A stretch of 64,000 bases of DNA, taken from the NCBI GenBank assembly GCA_949130485.1, contig OX422195.1, forward strand, positions 2,217,566-2,281,565. Direction: 5' to 3'. Numbering within the stretch: position 1 is the first letter of the stretch; every line of letters starts with the position of its first letter. A program made the position numbers and the translations under genes. The stretch comes from Agelas oroides (Eukaryota; Porifera; Demospongiae; Agelasida; Agelasidae). The notes beneath the pieces are model-generated. The model was given only the letters and a program-made list of their open reading frames with translations. It had not been told where the DNA came from and made no database searches. Below, piece after piece: positions 1 to 9,960 of this stretch.

Positions 1-2
1 AT

Positions 3-188
3 GGTACTGATGAAGATGGCATTGCTAACCCTGACAGTGAAGGTGTGGAGATTCCACCCTCTGAAGTCCAGCTGACTAAGGAACAGGTGAATGAGCTGCA
101 GCAAATTGTCAACCCACTAACTGATTGTGATGACATGGGAGTTGACTTGTATTTGCAAACCCTTGAGTTTGTTCAGTCTGTGATTTAA
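3..188 (+). CDS. C-terminal end of an unidentified protein (partial)
   Basis: The third frame is open from the window edge to a TAA at 186-188, giving 61 residues. The peptide is acidic and hydrophilic and ends LYLQTLEFVQSVI. It has no motif I recognise. The open frame and biased composition suggest the end of a host or transposon gene whose main part lies to the left. A chance open frame of this length is possible, so confidence is low. Confidence 0.35.
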   Translation, partial: GTDEDGIANPDSEGVEIPPSEVQLTKEQVNELQQIVNPLTDCDDMGVDLYLQTLEFVQSVI

Positions 189-858
189 GTGATATTTGTG
201 CTTGTATTACCGTTCTGTTTAGTTCAGCATACATGCATTTGTACTTGGCATTATTTTGAACTGAAACAGCTGGTAATGACTAAACTGCATCATCTCAAGG
301 TTGAACATAATCATAATGTAAGAATGATACTCAAAGCAACACAATGTACAGTAGACTCAGTTGAAGTGCATCTTCACTTTAGAACTGCAAGACTAACTCT
401 TGTGCAACCTCAGGGTAGGCAAGATATGTGGTTGGAAGTTCACGAGTGTTGCCTGCATGTATGGCTGATTGCATGTCTCATTGTTCTCAACATTTTGCAG
501 AAAGCTGGTTCCTAGTCTCATTCCCATGCAGACCCCAATTCTAGCCCAGCCTATAGCAGTACATACTGGCTCACAGTCTCATTCCCATTCCAGGCCCTTT
601 TGCAAACAAGACTAACTGCATAGCCTTATATATAGTCTACTGCAAGATCACGTCAGATAAAACGAGAATGAAAGAACATGATCATGAGAATGAGTTATGA
701 GCACCCATGGCCCATGCACCTAGACTACATACACACTCTCATGCAAGATCGCAACACAATCAGTTGAGTATGAAAGACCATGGTTAGAGTTACAAAGCAT
801 CCATGGCCCATGCACCAAGACTACAGGCAGCTTGGCCTGTAAGAACAGCAAGTAACAT
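189..858. other. Intergenic stretch, no gene seen
   Basis: Only chance reading frames are present. It contains two imperfect copies, at about 711-760 and 800-830, of a phrase beginning cccatgcacc. I see no splice-bounded exon. Confidence 0.5.
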
Positions 859-1012
859 GGTAAGTCGCGATATGACGACTTGGAAGTCGCGATATAACGA
901 CTTGGTAAGTCGCAATATAAGGATCGACATACAAAGTCGCGATATAACGACTTGGTAAGTCGCAATATAACGACTTGGAAGTCGCGATATAACGACTTGG
1001 TAAGTCGCAATA
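859..1012. repeat. Short tandem satellite, about 22-bp unit (left part)
   Basis: Repeated units alternate between aagtcgcgatataacgactt and a variant with caatat. Each unit is partly palindromic (aagtcg ... cgactt). The same array resumes at 2236-2325, so the LINE between them split one array. The reading frames through the array are repeat artefacts. Confidence 0.85.
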
Positions 1013-2235
1013 TAATAATAATAATAATAATAATAATTTTAATGACAAGAGAAGCCGGGGTGGCTTATAAGTCAATAAAGTATGAACTGTGTAATTTAAA
1101 GGCTAAATGTACAAACTTGGCTAAGGAGTTTACAACAGCTGTGTTTTTGGATGTTAACAAACGGATAAATTTGTCTCTAGTGGAGAGATACATGAAGCTT
1201 GGGTGGAATTTAACAATGATAGTGTACAGTTCATCCCTCAGGTCATTATATACAGGACAGACACATACGAAATGGACTTCATCCTCGATGCAGTTGCATA
1301 ATTTGCAAAGTCTCTGTTCTGGGGGGATGGAGCATGGTTTGTGGTACCTTCCCAGTTCTATCTGAAGCCTGTGACAACTCACTCTCAACTTGGTGAGAGC
1401 TATGCGATACTTTGCTACCTTGACTTGAGAGAGGTAACTCTCCAGTTCGAATCGGGACTTGAACAGTCTGTAAGTTCGTAGTTTGTTTCCTGCTTCACCT
1501 CTCTTGCTAGTCTGTCTGCTAAGTTCGCTGTTCCAGAGCTGAATAAACTGATCTCTGTAGCGTATCATTACTTGCTCTATTTCTCTTCGTCCACATCCCT
1601 GTGGAGTGAATGCAAACGACATACCAGCGTTGTCAAATAGCTGTTTTACCTTTGTTACCCAGGTGGTTTTACCGGTTTGATGCATCCAAGTGGATAGATG
1701 AAAGGCCTCTCTGAGGAGATCTGGAATCTCCTCTGAGCAGAGTCTATTCCAGTAACACAATATCCTTTCTCTCCACAGGAGATGAAGGGGAAGCTGTCCG
1801 AGCTCTCCACGTACGGCCATGTTTGTTGCACTTGGTGGCAAGTTTAAAATATATTTTAGAAAATGCATTTCTGTTGCCTCCAGCTCTGGATCCACTACAT
1901 GTCCCCATAGTTCGCAACCGTAAGATAGTACTGGCAGTATCATAACATCAAATAGCTTCAGTGCAATGGTGATGGGTGGGTACTTTAACTTTACAAGTAA
2001 TCTTTGTAGTGCAAATATTGCTTTCTTCCCTTGGTTGGCCTGGGCTTTCTGAGCTTTATTATAAACATGGTTTGTTGAGAGCCACACTCCCAAATATTTG
2101 TATTCCTGTACCATTTCCAGGTTAATACCCTCAAATGAGAAAGGTGACAGTAATCTTGGCTTTTTCCCAAAAGCACATACTTTGGTTTTGTCTATATTTA
2201 CCTCTAATTTCCACTCTTCACAGAATTCCTCCAGT
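1013..2235 (-). mobile_element. 5'-truncated LINE: C-terminal part of a reverse transcriptase
   Basis: On the minus strand an uninterrupted frame of about 390 codons starts in the late part of a non-LTR reverse transcriptase. The motif CEEWKLEVN...KTKV and then YKYLG correspond to the last palm and thumb blocks. The catalytic YADD box, the rest of the polymerase and the endonuclease lie upstream in the family and are absent here. Near the end is a Cys/His cluster (CKLC, then EDEVHF and CP.Y), typical of LINE C-termini. The 3' end is followed by an (ATT)n tail at about 1012-1036. Both sides are flanked by the same satellite, so it inserted there as a 5'-truncated copy and cannot be autonomous. 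Confidence 0.85.
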
Positions 2236-2325
2236 GATATAACGACATACGAAGTCGCAATATAACGACATACGAAGTCGCAATATAACGACTTGGTAAG
2301 TCGCAATATAACGACATACGTACTT
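2236..2325. repeat. Short tandem satellite, right part
   Basis: This continues the partly palindromic aagtcgcaatataacgac units found at 859-1012, on the other side of the LINE. Several units carry acatacg in place of acttggt. Confidence 0.8.
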
Positions 2326-3030
2326 ACTGCATGTTGAAGTCGACTTCATAATTTTGTTATGCGTGGCGTGCCATATATGCGCGACGCGAACGGGATGGCA
2401 TAAGGCGTTTGAAACGGCACGTCATAATTGCATCATTTTGAATGTGTGCCACACCCTCTGTGTACTTGGACGAATGGCCATGATGACAGCAGAGTTTTAA
2501 ACGACGCCAGCAAGACTCCAGATTGAAAGAGACTCCATCCGTCAGGTGATTGTGAACAACAAGGAACTTCAACTTATCTGGCTAGGCATGAAGGCACTGC
2601 CACTGAAGTGAATGTAATGAGAATCATTTTTACCACCATTCTGTTGTCTCCACTAGAAGTATTAACTGCCAGTAACAATGATAGGGTGCACTCGTACAGT
2701 CTAGTATATTTCAGCATCCTCGTATTAAAATCGCAAGGAAAGGATTTGCATGAAGCAATCAGAACTTCACAAAGATATGCTGTTGACTGTCTGACGCAGG
2801 AATGGCCCAAAGACTATGAGTTAGGACAGATGCCAACAAGACCACAGCTTCAAGCAAGAACCACAATGCCGTATTACTTCAACCTATGACATCATGGACA
2901 AACAGATGTATAGTAGCTATCATGTGACACCACATAGTGGAGAAACTGATTCACTTGAGGTGGCAGTGGACGTAATTATGTCAACTAAAAGATCTTGTCA
3001 TTTTTACTTCATATCATATATATTATATAA

Positions 3031-3648
3031 AGACTTTAAAAACATTAAAAATGTAAAAAGATGTAGGGATGGCATGCCAAAAAGTATGCAAACAAGGTAG
3101 GGATAATGCATGAAAGCAAAGGTCAACATATTGGCAAAGCCCCATCCCTACATCTTTTTCACACTGCAGTTAGACAGTGCATAGGGTCTTCCTAAAATGT
3201 ACCACAAGCACACCCCAACCTTTCATGGCTGTAGCCTCGTTCTCAGACCACTTCTTAGCTCCTCCCACATGGACTGGGAATGAGGCTAGTATGATCCGTC
3301 TCGTAGCCGTCATAGGTACCTATCAGATAGCTACTAAGTAGCTTTACTGCCATCATACTACTTGTAGTGACAGTAGCACCCTTTCTGATACAACCTACAT
3401 AGACACTGAGCTTGAGTGGGCTGCAGACTAGTCATAGACAGTGTGTAAACTCAAGTACTCATGCTAACTGCATGGATGGGTGCAGATTCAGCTCTCAAGC
3501 TCTCTGTCTAACTGCAGTGTGAAAAAGATGTAGGGATGGGGCTTTGCCAATGTTGACCTTTGCTTTCATGCATTATCCCTACTTTGTTTGCATACTTTTT
3601 GGCATGCCATCCCTACATCTTTTTACATTTTTAATGTTTTTAAAGTCT
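3031..3648. mobile_element. Foldback element with arms of about 147 bp
   Basis: Bases 3031-3177 are close to the reverse complement of 3504-3648. The arms begin agactttaaaaacatta and end agtct. Each arm also contains a smaller inverted pair (agatgtagggatgg and ccatccctacatct), so the structure is nested. The 325-bp centre has no coding signal. Confidence 0.85.
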
Positions 3649-4062
3649 TGTTTCTGTACTTTTTTGATGTTAATCTCAGTTACAGTTAGACCTAAGCCTA
3701 TTTCAAGTGTAATCACAACACCAGAACTTGAAACGGTGTTGACAGTAGTTCCAGGCATGTAATAATAATGTGTAATATATCCAGCTAGAACCTGATAAAG
3801 GGCCAACCGCTCTCCCTACCAAACTTTGTGAAACCAATTTCATGATTCAGTTGTCATGACGACTGACCAGCTGCAGCGCAGAAAACGATCATACTGACAA
3901 CTGACCATCCTAGCTTTACAGTTCACAAAAGCTGTGAGTAGGCTATTTTTAGTGTAGCTACAAGTAGGTAGCGCCTTACCTACGTGGTGTTCATAAGCCT
4001 TGCCCAACGCCGCGGGGGGAAAAGTCCGTGCGTACTGCCCACTGGCCATTTCGCCTGTGTAC

Positions 4063-4113
4063 TAGTCTCGCTTCCAGACCAATGACCGTGGTCTTTGGTC
4101 TGGGAACGAGACT
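4063..4113. mobile_element. Short TAGTCTCG hairpin element
   Basis: The sequence tagtctcgcttccagacca pairs with the reverse complement ending tggtctgggaacgagact a few dozen bases later. It has the same terminal motif as the 33-bp, 314-bp and 337-bp elements with 9-bp duplications. No clean duplication is left here. Confidence 0.55.
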
Positions 4114-4619
4114 TCGTGTGCGCATGCGTACAACATTATAAAATGGCGTCCTAAGCAACGGACAGCAGCCTCAGAGTGTTGTGAATGGCTTTTGTTGACC
4201 AGGGTGCTATGAAGTCGCTGAGTGGTTGGGAAGCTGCGCGCTGTGATGAGCATCCGTTTCGTGCTAAAATCAAGGTGAGTACTTGAGCCGTTTTCGAGTT
4301 ATCATAATTTACAAAGTGGTCGGAACAAAGAAAGAAAGAAAGAAAGAAAGAAAGAAGAATAAGAAAAATGGCACTTTTGCTAGCGCACACTTTTGTGTTT
4401 AGCTGTCTTCCGCGTGGCTTTTGGTCACTTGTATGAGTCTTGCTGATCACAAAGGCACTCAAAGAGGAAGCCTGGGCGCTTAAATAAGCTTTTAGCGTGT
4501 TTGTGGTGAAGTTATACGGCTTTTGCTTAAGTATTGCATATATTGCGCGTCGGCGCCATCCCTACATAGAGAGTCTACCGACTCTCTGATTATGATGACC
4601 CAGTTAACGAGGAAATCCC

Positions 4620-4830
4620 CAATAGCACTTAGGCTAATTTTAAGGGGTTCCCCAGGACCGACGGCTTAACGTCCCCTCCGAAGGACGCAAAGGAAAACCT
4701 TCTACTCAATTTTTGAGGTAGGGCTGAGTGCACCCAGAAGAGAAATAAATCTTCGCTGCTAGTGGGACTGGAACCCTGGACCTTTCGATCCGCAGTCCAG
4801 TGCTTTAACCAATAGGCCACCAGCAACCCC
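4620..4830 (-). mobile_element. tRNA-derived SINE
   Basis: Read on the minus strand, the 5' end is tRNA-like. It has an A box (TGGCCTATTGGTTAAAGCA), an anticodon-like stretch and a B box (GGGTTCCAGTCC), followed by an unrelated body of about 140 bases. The head resembles the SINE at 43982 (both have GGTTAAAGCACT.GACTG and ATCGAAAG), so they belong to one family. Confidence 0.8.
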
Positions 4831-5781
4831 AATGTGATCATACAACAGAAATGTTTTGATATACTATTACAATGGTCTAGATGCACATGATTGTGAATGA
4901 TGTACAACTGTATGCTACTGTAGTCAAGTTGAAGTAGCCTCCGATCTTCCCATTTTGATCACTTATTGTGTCATACCGTAAATGCTGGAATGCGGCAAGG
5001 TCTGGGAATGAGTAGGAACAAGGCTATGGTTGACAGTTGTTTAAATTGTCGGGTCACGCATACAATTTAGTCGCATTCATCCTTGTAAACAATGAGTAAT
5101 CCCTCATTGAGTCACCTCTCCTGTGAAATCAATTATCGGACTCATGTATAAGTGATTTCCTACAAGGCCCGGTAACTAGCAATATTTTCAGTTGGCCAAG
5201 AACTTGCTCTTTCTGGCAGTGACTTCTAGTGGAGACAACAGAGCGGTAGCAAATGATTCTCATCTATTTACTGATTTCTTGTTCACTTCAGTGGCAGTGC
5301 CTTCATGCCTAGCCTGATAGGTTGAAGTTCTTTGTTGTTAACAATCACCTGACGAATGGAGTCTGTTTCAATCTGGAGTCTTGCTGGCGTCTTGCTGTCA
5401 TCATGGCCATTCGTCAAAGTACACAGAGGGTGTGGCACACGTTCAAAATGATGCAATTATGACGTGACCGTTTCAAACGGTGTGAACTTATGCCAGCTAC
5501 GCTAGCGGAACTAGTGTTGAAGCTACCATATAGTGGCCCGAGATTAGTATACGGTAGTCCACGGAAAATCAAATTCCGTGTCCACGGATTTCTGGTAATG
5601 CCAGTGGCTGGTAACGTTATAACTGGAGGCTTCATTCCTGATACTGCGCTAAATTAGATAGGTAATGTGACCTTTGCTCTAAGGACATGACTAACTGACT
5701 TGTCACAATTTTGAGCAGTTGAGCAAGAACAGGTTTCATTGGGGCTTCAGCAGAACCTAATAGTTGTCAGTCTACTGCAAA
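4831..5781. other. Upstream region of the death-domain gene
   Basis: It holds the right arm of the inverted-repeat element up to 5496, then about 285 bp without recognised elements before the ATG at 5782. A polypyrimidine-poor stretch ends gttgtcag at about 5770, which could be a splice acceptor, so a small 5' non-coding exon cannot be excluded. No TATA box stands out. Confidence 0.4.
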
Positions 5782-7557
5782 ATGCCTTTGGAAGTGAATC
5801 TTGTGAATCTGCTGGATGTTCTACAGGAGGTAACTGACGTGGATAACCTAGGTCTTCACTTGTGTGTTCCAAAACATGAACTGGACAAAATCAGGCAAGA
5901 TTTTCGTACAACAGATGAACGAAAGAGGGAAATGTTACAATGGTGGCTAAAGCATGCACTCAATCCTACCTGGAGGAGGGTGATTGCTGCACTGAGAGCA
6001 GTCCATGAACCAAAACTAGCTGATGCAGTCTCACTAGTGTCCCAACGTGAAAGTCTGTATGAACCATGTGAAGAGGAGTCACAACGATGGGAAGGAAATC
6101 TCAAGAAGATCGAATCATTAGATACAAAACTTCAAAAACTTCATCAACATTCTGAAGACTTGGAAAAAGAGTGGGAGAAAGGTGAAAAGGAATGGCGAAA
6201 ATACTTGAAAAAAATGAAAAAGCTTGAAGAAAATTGGGAAGACCTTGTCAAAACCCAACAAACACAACAGGGAGATATTTTCACACTTGGGATGAGTCAT
6301 TCAGAATTACTGCACCGAATTGATGTGATGGAGCAGAAGGTACTACAGCACATAGCAAGAAGCAAGGAATTGAGAGATTTCTATGGAAGAGCCACGGAAC
6401 ATCAATGTGAGTTGCAAAAAACTGAAACAGAACTAAATGAGTGGAAAAAGGCACTGATTGAGCAGATATTGGAGCTGCAAAAGCGCATAGATCAACTAGA
6501 AGAACTGGGAGAGAAATTCTCAAAGGAAGCAAAGGATTGTAGAGAGCAGTTAGAAAAGTCGAGAGAACGACTACAGGCCTGCAGAAACAAAATGAGTGAA
6601 TGTCAGGATGAACTCACTAAATCACAGAGACAGCTACAGAAATGTCAAGATAAACTGATAGAATGTGAAGTGAGCTTGAGAAGGTGCAGAGATGAGCTGA
6701 GCAATGATCAGGAACAGATCACAAAATGCATTGAGGCACTAAAAAAGAAGTCAGAGGGACTGAAAAGGAAATCAGTGACCTTCTCAAGCAATAATCATAA
6801 TTTCTCAGTAACATTTTGTGGGCTTCTTGGCACAGGAATTGGCACTTTAGTTGGCATCATTGCAGCTGGCATTGGAGTTTGCACTGGAGTTGATGCTAGT
6901 GGAGTTAGCACTGGAGTTGGCAAAGTAGTTTGCACTGTAGTTGTTGCTATAATTGGTTGTATGTTTGGTGCTGTAGTTGGTGCTCTACTTTGTGCTGTAG
7001 TTCACTCTGTAGTTGGCCCTGGAGTTTACACTTATAAGGGTGCCATTGTACTATGTGCTGGATTTGGTGCTGTATATGGTACTAAAGCTGTTGCTGCACT
7101 TGGCACTGGAGTTGACAGTGGATTTGGTGCTCGATTTGGTTGTTTGCTTGGCGCTCTAGTTGGCAGTATAGTCGACAAGGTAGTTGCTGCTGTACTTGGT
7201 GCTAGAATTGACACTAGTATTGGTGCTGTAGTTTGCACTGGATTTGGTGCTGGTTTTGGCACTATAGTTGGCACTGGAGTTGACACTAAGGATGGTGCTA
7301 GAGCTGCTGCTTTGCTATTATTCGGGTCAATGGTGTTTGGGGCAATGTTAGGGATTGATGTAGGAACTCTGCAGGCCCATGCATGTAAGGATGAACTAGA
7401 AAACACATTAGACAAGCTATGTAAATGCAAACGTGAGCTAAATGATTGTCGTAATGTGATTGAAAGATGCAAGGAGGTACTGAGGAAGGGTGAGAAAGAA
7501 CTGGGAGAATTGCTAAGGATTGTGAGTGAGCTGAAACAAACATTTCACAGACTGTAA
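5782..7557 (+). CDS. Death-domain, coiled-coil and glycine-rich membrane-like protein
   Basis: This is a single open frame of 591 residues. The first ATG gives MPLEVNLVNLL. Residues 1-85 look like a death-fold domain: predicted helices with LLDVLQEV, LGLHLCVPKHELDKI and MLQWWLKHALNPTWRRVIAALRA, close to the death-domain pattern of a Trp in helix 5 and a closing ALR. Residues about 95-335 are a charged heptad-rich coiled coil with many Cys in its second half. Residues about 345-535 are rich in Gly, Ala and Val with repeated GxxxG spacing (GTGIGTLVGIIAAGIG), resembling glycine-zipper membrane segments. A short Cys-rich coiled coil closes the protein. Death domains mediate homotypic assembly in apoptosis and immune signalling. 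A membrane-acting effector is my inference. There is no intron, and the gene lies between inverted-repeat arms. Confidence 0.8.
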   Translation: MPLEVNLVNLLDVLQEVTDVDNLGLHLCVPKHELDKIRQDFRTTDERKREMLQWWLKHALNPTWRRVIAALRAVHEPKLADAVSLVSQRESLYEPCEEESQRWEGNLKKIESLDTKLQKLHQHSEDLEKEWEKGEKEWRKYLKKMKKLEENWEDLVKTQQTQQGDIFTLGMSHSELLHRIDVMEQKVLQHIARSKELRDFYGRATEHQCELQKTETELNEWKKALIEQILELQKRIDQLEELGEKFSKEAKDCREQLEKSRERLQACRNKMSECQDELTKSQRQLQKCQDKLIECEVSLRRCRDELSNDQEQITKCIEALKKKSEGLKRKSVTFSSNNHNFSVTFCGLLGTGIGTLVGIIAAGIGVCTGVDASGVSTGVGKVVCTVVVAIIGCMFGAVVGALLCAVVHSVVGPGVYTYKGAIVLCAGFGAVYGTKAVAALGTGVDSGFGARFGCLLGALVGSIVDKVVAAVLGARIDTSIGAVVCTGFGAGFGTIVGTGVDTKDGARAAALLLFGSMVFGAMLGIDVGTLQAHACKDELENTLDKLCKCKRELNDCRNVIERCKEVLRKGEKELGELLRIVSELKQTFHRL

Positions 7558-7904
7558 CTGAGTGTGATTCATATTAGATAGTGCTTACAATGTATGGCAC
7601 TTTTCTTGTGGTTGTGTAATTTGTATAGCCTTGTGTAGGAGCAGTAGCGGCCATAGAAGCTTTGGCCGCTACACTTTTTAGCCTGTAGATTAATATTCAT
7701 AACCTGCTATCTGCTGTAACTTATATTATATAGCTCAGCTGCAGCAGTCTCTTATACACAATTACTTGCGTACACTCATTTCCGCTTAAAGTACACTGTA
7801 AAGCGATCAAAATCTTGCCTGTGGGACGGCCTTAGTACATTGCAAGCGATAAAAAAGCTGGGCGATCTTCAGGGAACGACGACAAATTTATTATCATACC
7901 GTTT
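7558..7904. other. 3' flank of the death-domain gene
   Basis: No gene is seen. A perfect hairpin (gtagcggcca and its complement with an 8-base loop) lies at 7644-7672 about 90 bases after the stop. No AATAAA is evident close to the stop codon. Confidence 0.4.
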
Positions 7905-7999
7905 GGCCATTCGTCAAAGTACACAGAGGGTGTGGCACACGTTCAAAATGATGCAATTATGACGTGACCGTTTCAAACGGTGTGAACTTATGCCATCCC
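7905..7999. repeat. Solo arm of the 3.1-kb inverted-repeat element
   Basis: The sequence ggccattcgtcaaagtacac onward repeats 5405-5493 almost exactly in the same orientation. It is inverted relative to 2392-2483. Its outer end, tgccatccc, mirrors gggatggca at 2392 better than the middle copy does. Confidence 0.8.
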
Positions 8000-8030
8000 A
8001 CGCGCGAACGCAAGGATCGTGGAGGATCGG

Positions 8031-8463
8031 TAGCCTCGTTCCCAGGCCTCCCCCGTTTTACCTTCCGTTTGCGTTCACAATAATACACGGGAGCGGAAGG
8101 CCGGCGAAAAACGGGGAAGGCCTGGGAGCATTCATCACGTGAATGACGTCAGGTGGACGTAGGGGGGGAGGGGCCCAACTGCCAAAACAACGCACAGGAC
8201 CATCCGTTCGAGCGCTCTACCGCGTTTTCGGGCTCCAGACCTTAGCGTGATGGAAACTACTCGTCTTGACCGGTAAGAAACTCACTTTCAAGTTTAGTAC
8301 GTTTATATTTGAATATCGGCCCCTCCCCCCCTACATCCACCTCGCGTCCACTCACGTGATGAATGCTCCCAGGCCTTCCCCGTTTTTCGCCGGCCTTCCG
8401 CTCCCGTGTATTATTGTGAACGCGAACGGAAGGTAAAACGAGGGAGGCCTGGGACCGAGGCTA
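8031..8463. mobile_element. Long palindrome with arms of about 145 bp
   Basis: Bases about 8031-8178 and 8318-8463 are near-perfect reverse complements: tagcctcgttcccaggcct at one end, ggcctgggaccgaggcta at the other. The spacer is about 140 bp. The ends match the TAGYCTCG family. The sequence is GC-rich and could form a stable hairpin. Confidence 0.85.
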
Positions 8464-8464
8464 G

Positions 8465-8548
8465 ATGCTCCCAGGCCTTCCCCGATCTTCCGATTCCGTG
8501 TGAACGCAAAGGGAAGATCAAAACGGGGAAGGCCTGGGACCGAGGCTA
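8465..8548. mobile_element. Small hairpin element adjacent to the palindrome
   Basis: The phrase gctcccaggccttccccgat pairs with atcaaaacggggaaggcctg, ending cgaggcta. It looks like a deletion derivative of the neighbouring palindrome. Confidence 0.7.
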
Positions 8549-9340
8549 ACCTCTCCCCCTTATGTCGCTAAACAACTCACGGCTCTGTTCCATACACAAC
8601 CACTCTTCAGCTCCTTTGGGTACTGGAGCGTAATACCAACGATAATTGCGTATTCTAGTCAAGCCCAGCCCAGTACTCGAAGCACCTGGCCACGGTCACC
8701 AACTAGGCTAGGCTTACGGCCGCGAGACCTGCAAGCTCTGCCGTGAAATGTGCATTCATCTTGGTGCAGTCAAAGTTGTCCATGCATTCCAAGAATAGTG
8801 ACAAACACGAGTCTAGCCTGACTTTGAGACTGTAGCTCTGAACAAAAGCTGGCACACTTGATTTGAGTTACATTGGTGGTTAGGACGCTACCTACAGTGA
8901 GCATGTAGATGCGTCCATCGAGTGGCAATTTTGGGTTCATGAATATATTAAGAACTACTAAAACCCTTTTTAAAATTAGGCAAAGCAAGATTGCCCTAAA
9001 GCAAACCCTAACCCTGAAACTTACTAACTAGGACCCTGGTCCTGACTGTAACCCAGGTTTATGTTAATTTTCATTAACCTCCACCAAGAGACTTCCGTGC
9101 CACCTTAATTAATGTTCCCTGCAAAATGCTGGCTGATCTAAAGTTAGACCTATGAGACTAAAATTAATTAAACACAAATCATCAGCGGATTGATCATGAG
9201 GACTCTTACAAGGCCTACAAAATACTACTAGTGCAAAACACTGTTCCATGCACAGCAGGTCTGTTGCAAGTCAATTGCATCCACACGTTTATTGAACACT
9301 TGCTGGTGTCCCCAATGTCATACTGCATGATGTTTCATGA
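8549..9340. other. Intergenic stretch, no gene seen
   Basis: There are only short chance frames and no recognised repeat apart from AT-rich patches. It ends where similarity to the 35.5-kb and 63.2-kb regions begins. Confidence 0.45.
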
Positions 9341-9960
9341 CACAACAGAATAAAAAAGGAACTGCTCAAAGTACATGTCTTAGCTACGTGTCCAAGCAGG
9401 AGCGTGCAAGTTGATGCAGCCTCAAAAGACCATGTCAATAAATGAAGTGTATCTCTGTAACTGGTGTCATGAAAATATGATAATTATGTACAATGTGTGG
9501 CATCCCAGGAAAATGAGGACCAGGGTTCTCAATATGGGGATCCCCAATCATTTCCACAGTACTATAGGGACCCACTATATGGCTAATCTTAGATAACCAG
9601 CCTCCCACTGACCTGAGCATCCCTCTCCGTATAGTTTGGTAACCAGACCTAGAGAGACACATTATTCACTAGGATCGAAGCTAGTCCACATGCATTCCAC
9701 TAGATACAACACGAGCCTCATACCCAGGCTCTTTCTCGTGCGCAGAAGAGGAAATGAGCCTGGATACGAGGCTAAGGCTATGCCAGTAATAAAAGCAGAT
9801 GTGTCTGTGAAATGTCCACACAGAACGCCGTACTTTAATAAAAACACACCACACCACACTTATCCCATCACAGATTATCATACATTCACACATACAAAAA
9901 TTGAAAACAATAATACCTGGAGTTCTAGAGGTGAGTTATAAGCATTCAGATCAAATGCAA

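Larger units (their letters stand above)
2392..5496. mobile_element. 3.1-kb element with inverted terminal repeats of about 265 bp
   Basis: The sequence from about 2392 to 2660 is the imperfect reverse complement of about 5228 to 5496. Shared landmarks are the gtgtgccacaccctctgtg block and a stretch around actgccactgaagtgaa. No intact transposase frame is visible inside, so it looks non-autonomous. It contains a nested foldback element (3031-3648) and a SINE (4620-4830). A third related arm lies at 7905-7999. No clear target-site duplication was found. Confidence 0.6.

Noticed and set aside
189-515. Frame of 108 codons
   Set aside because: It starts on a non-ATG codon, has no recognisable domain and no splice or regulatory context.
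4151-4462. Frame of 103 codons on the minus strand
   Set aside because: It runs through a gaaa microsatellite and has no family resemblance.
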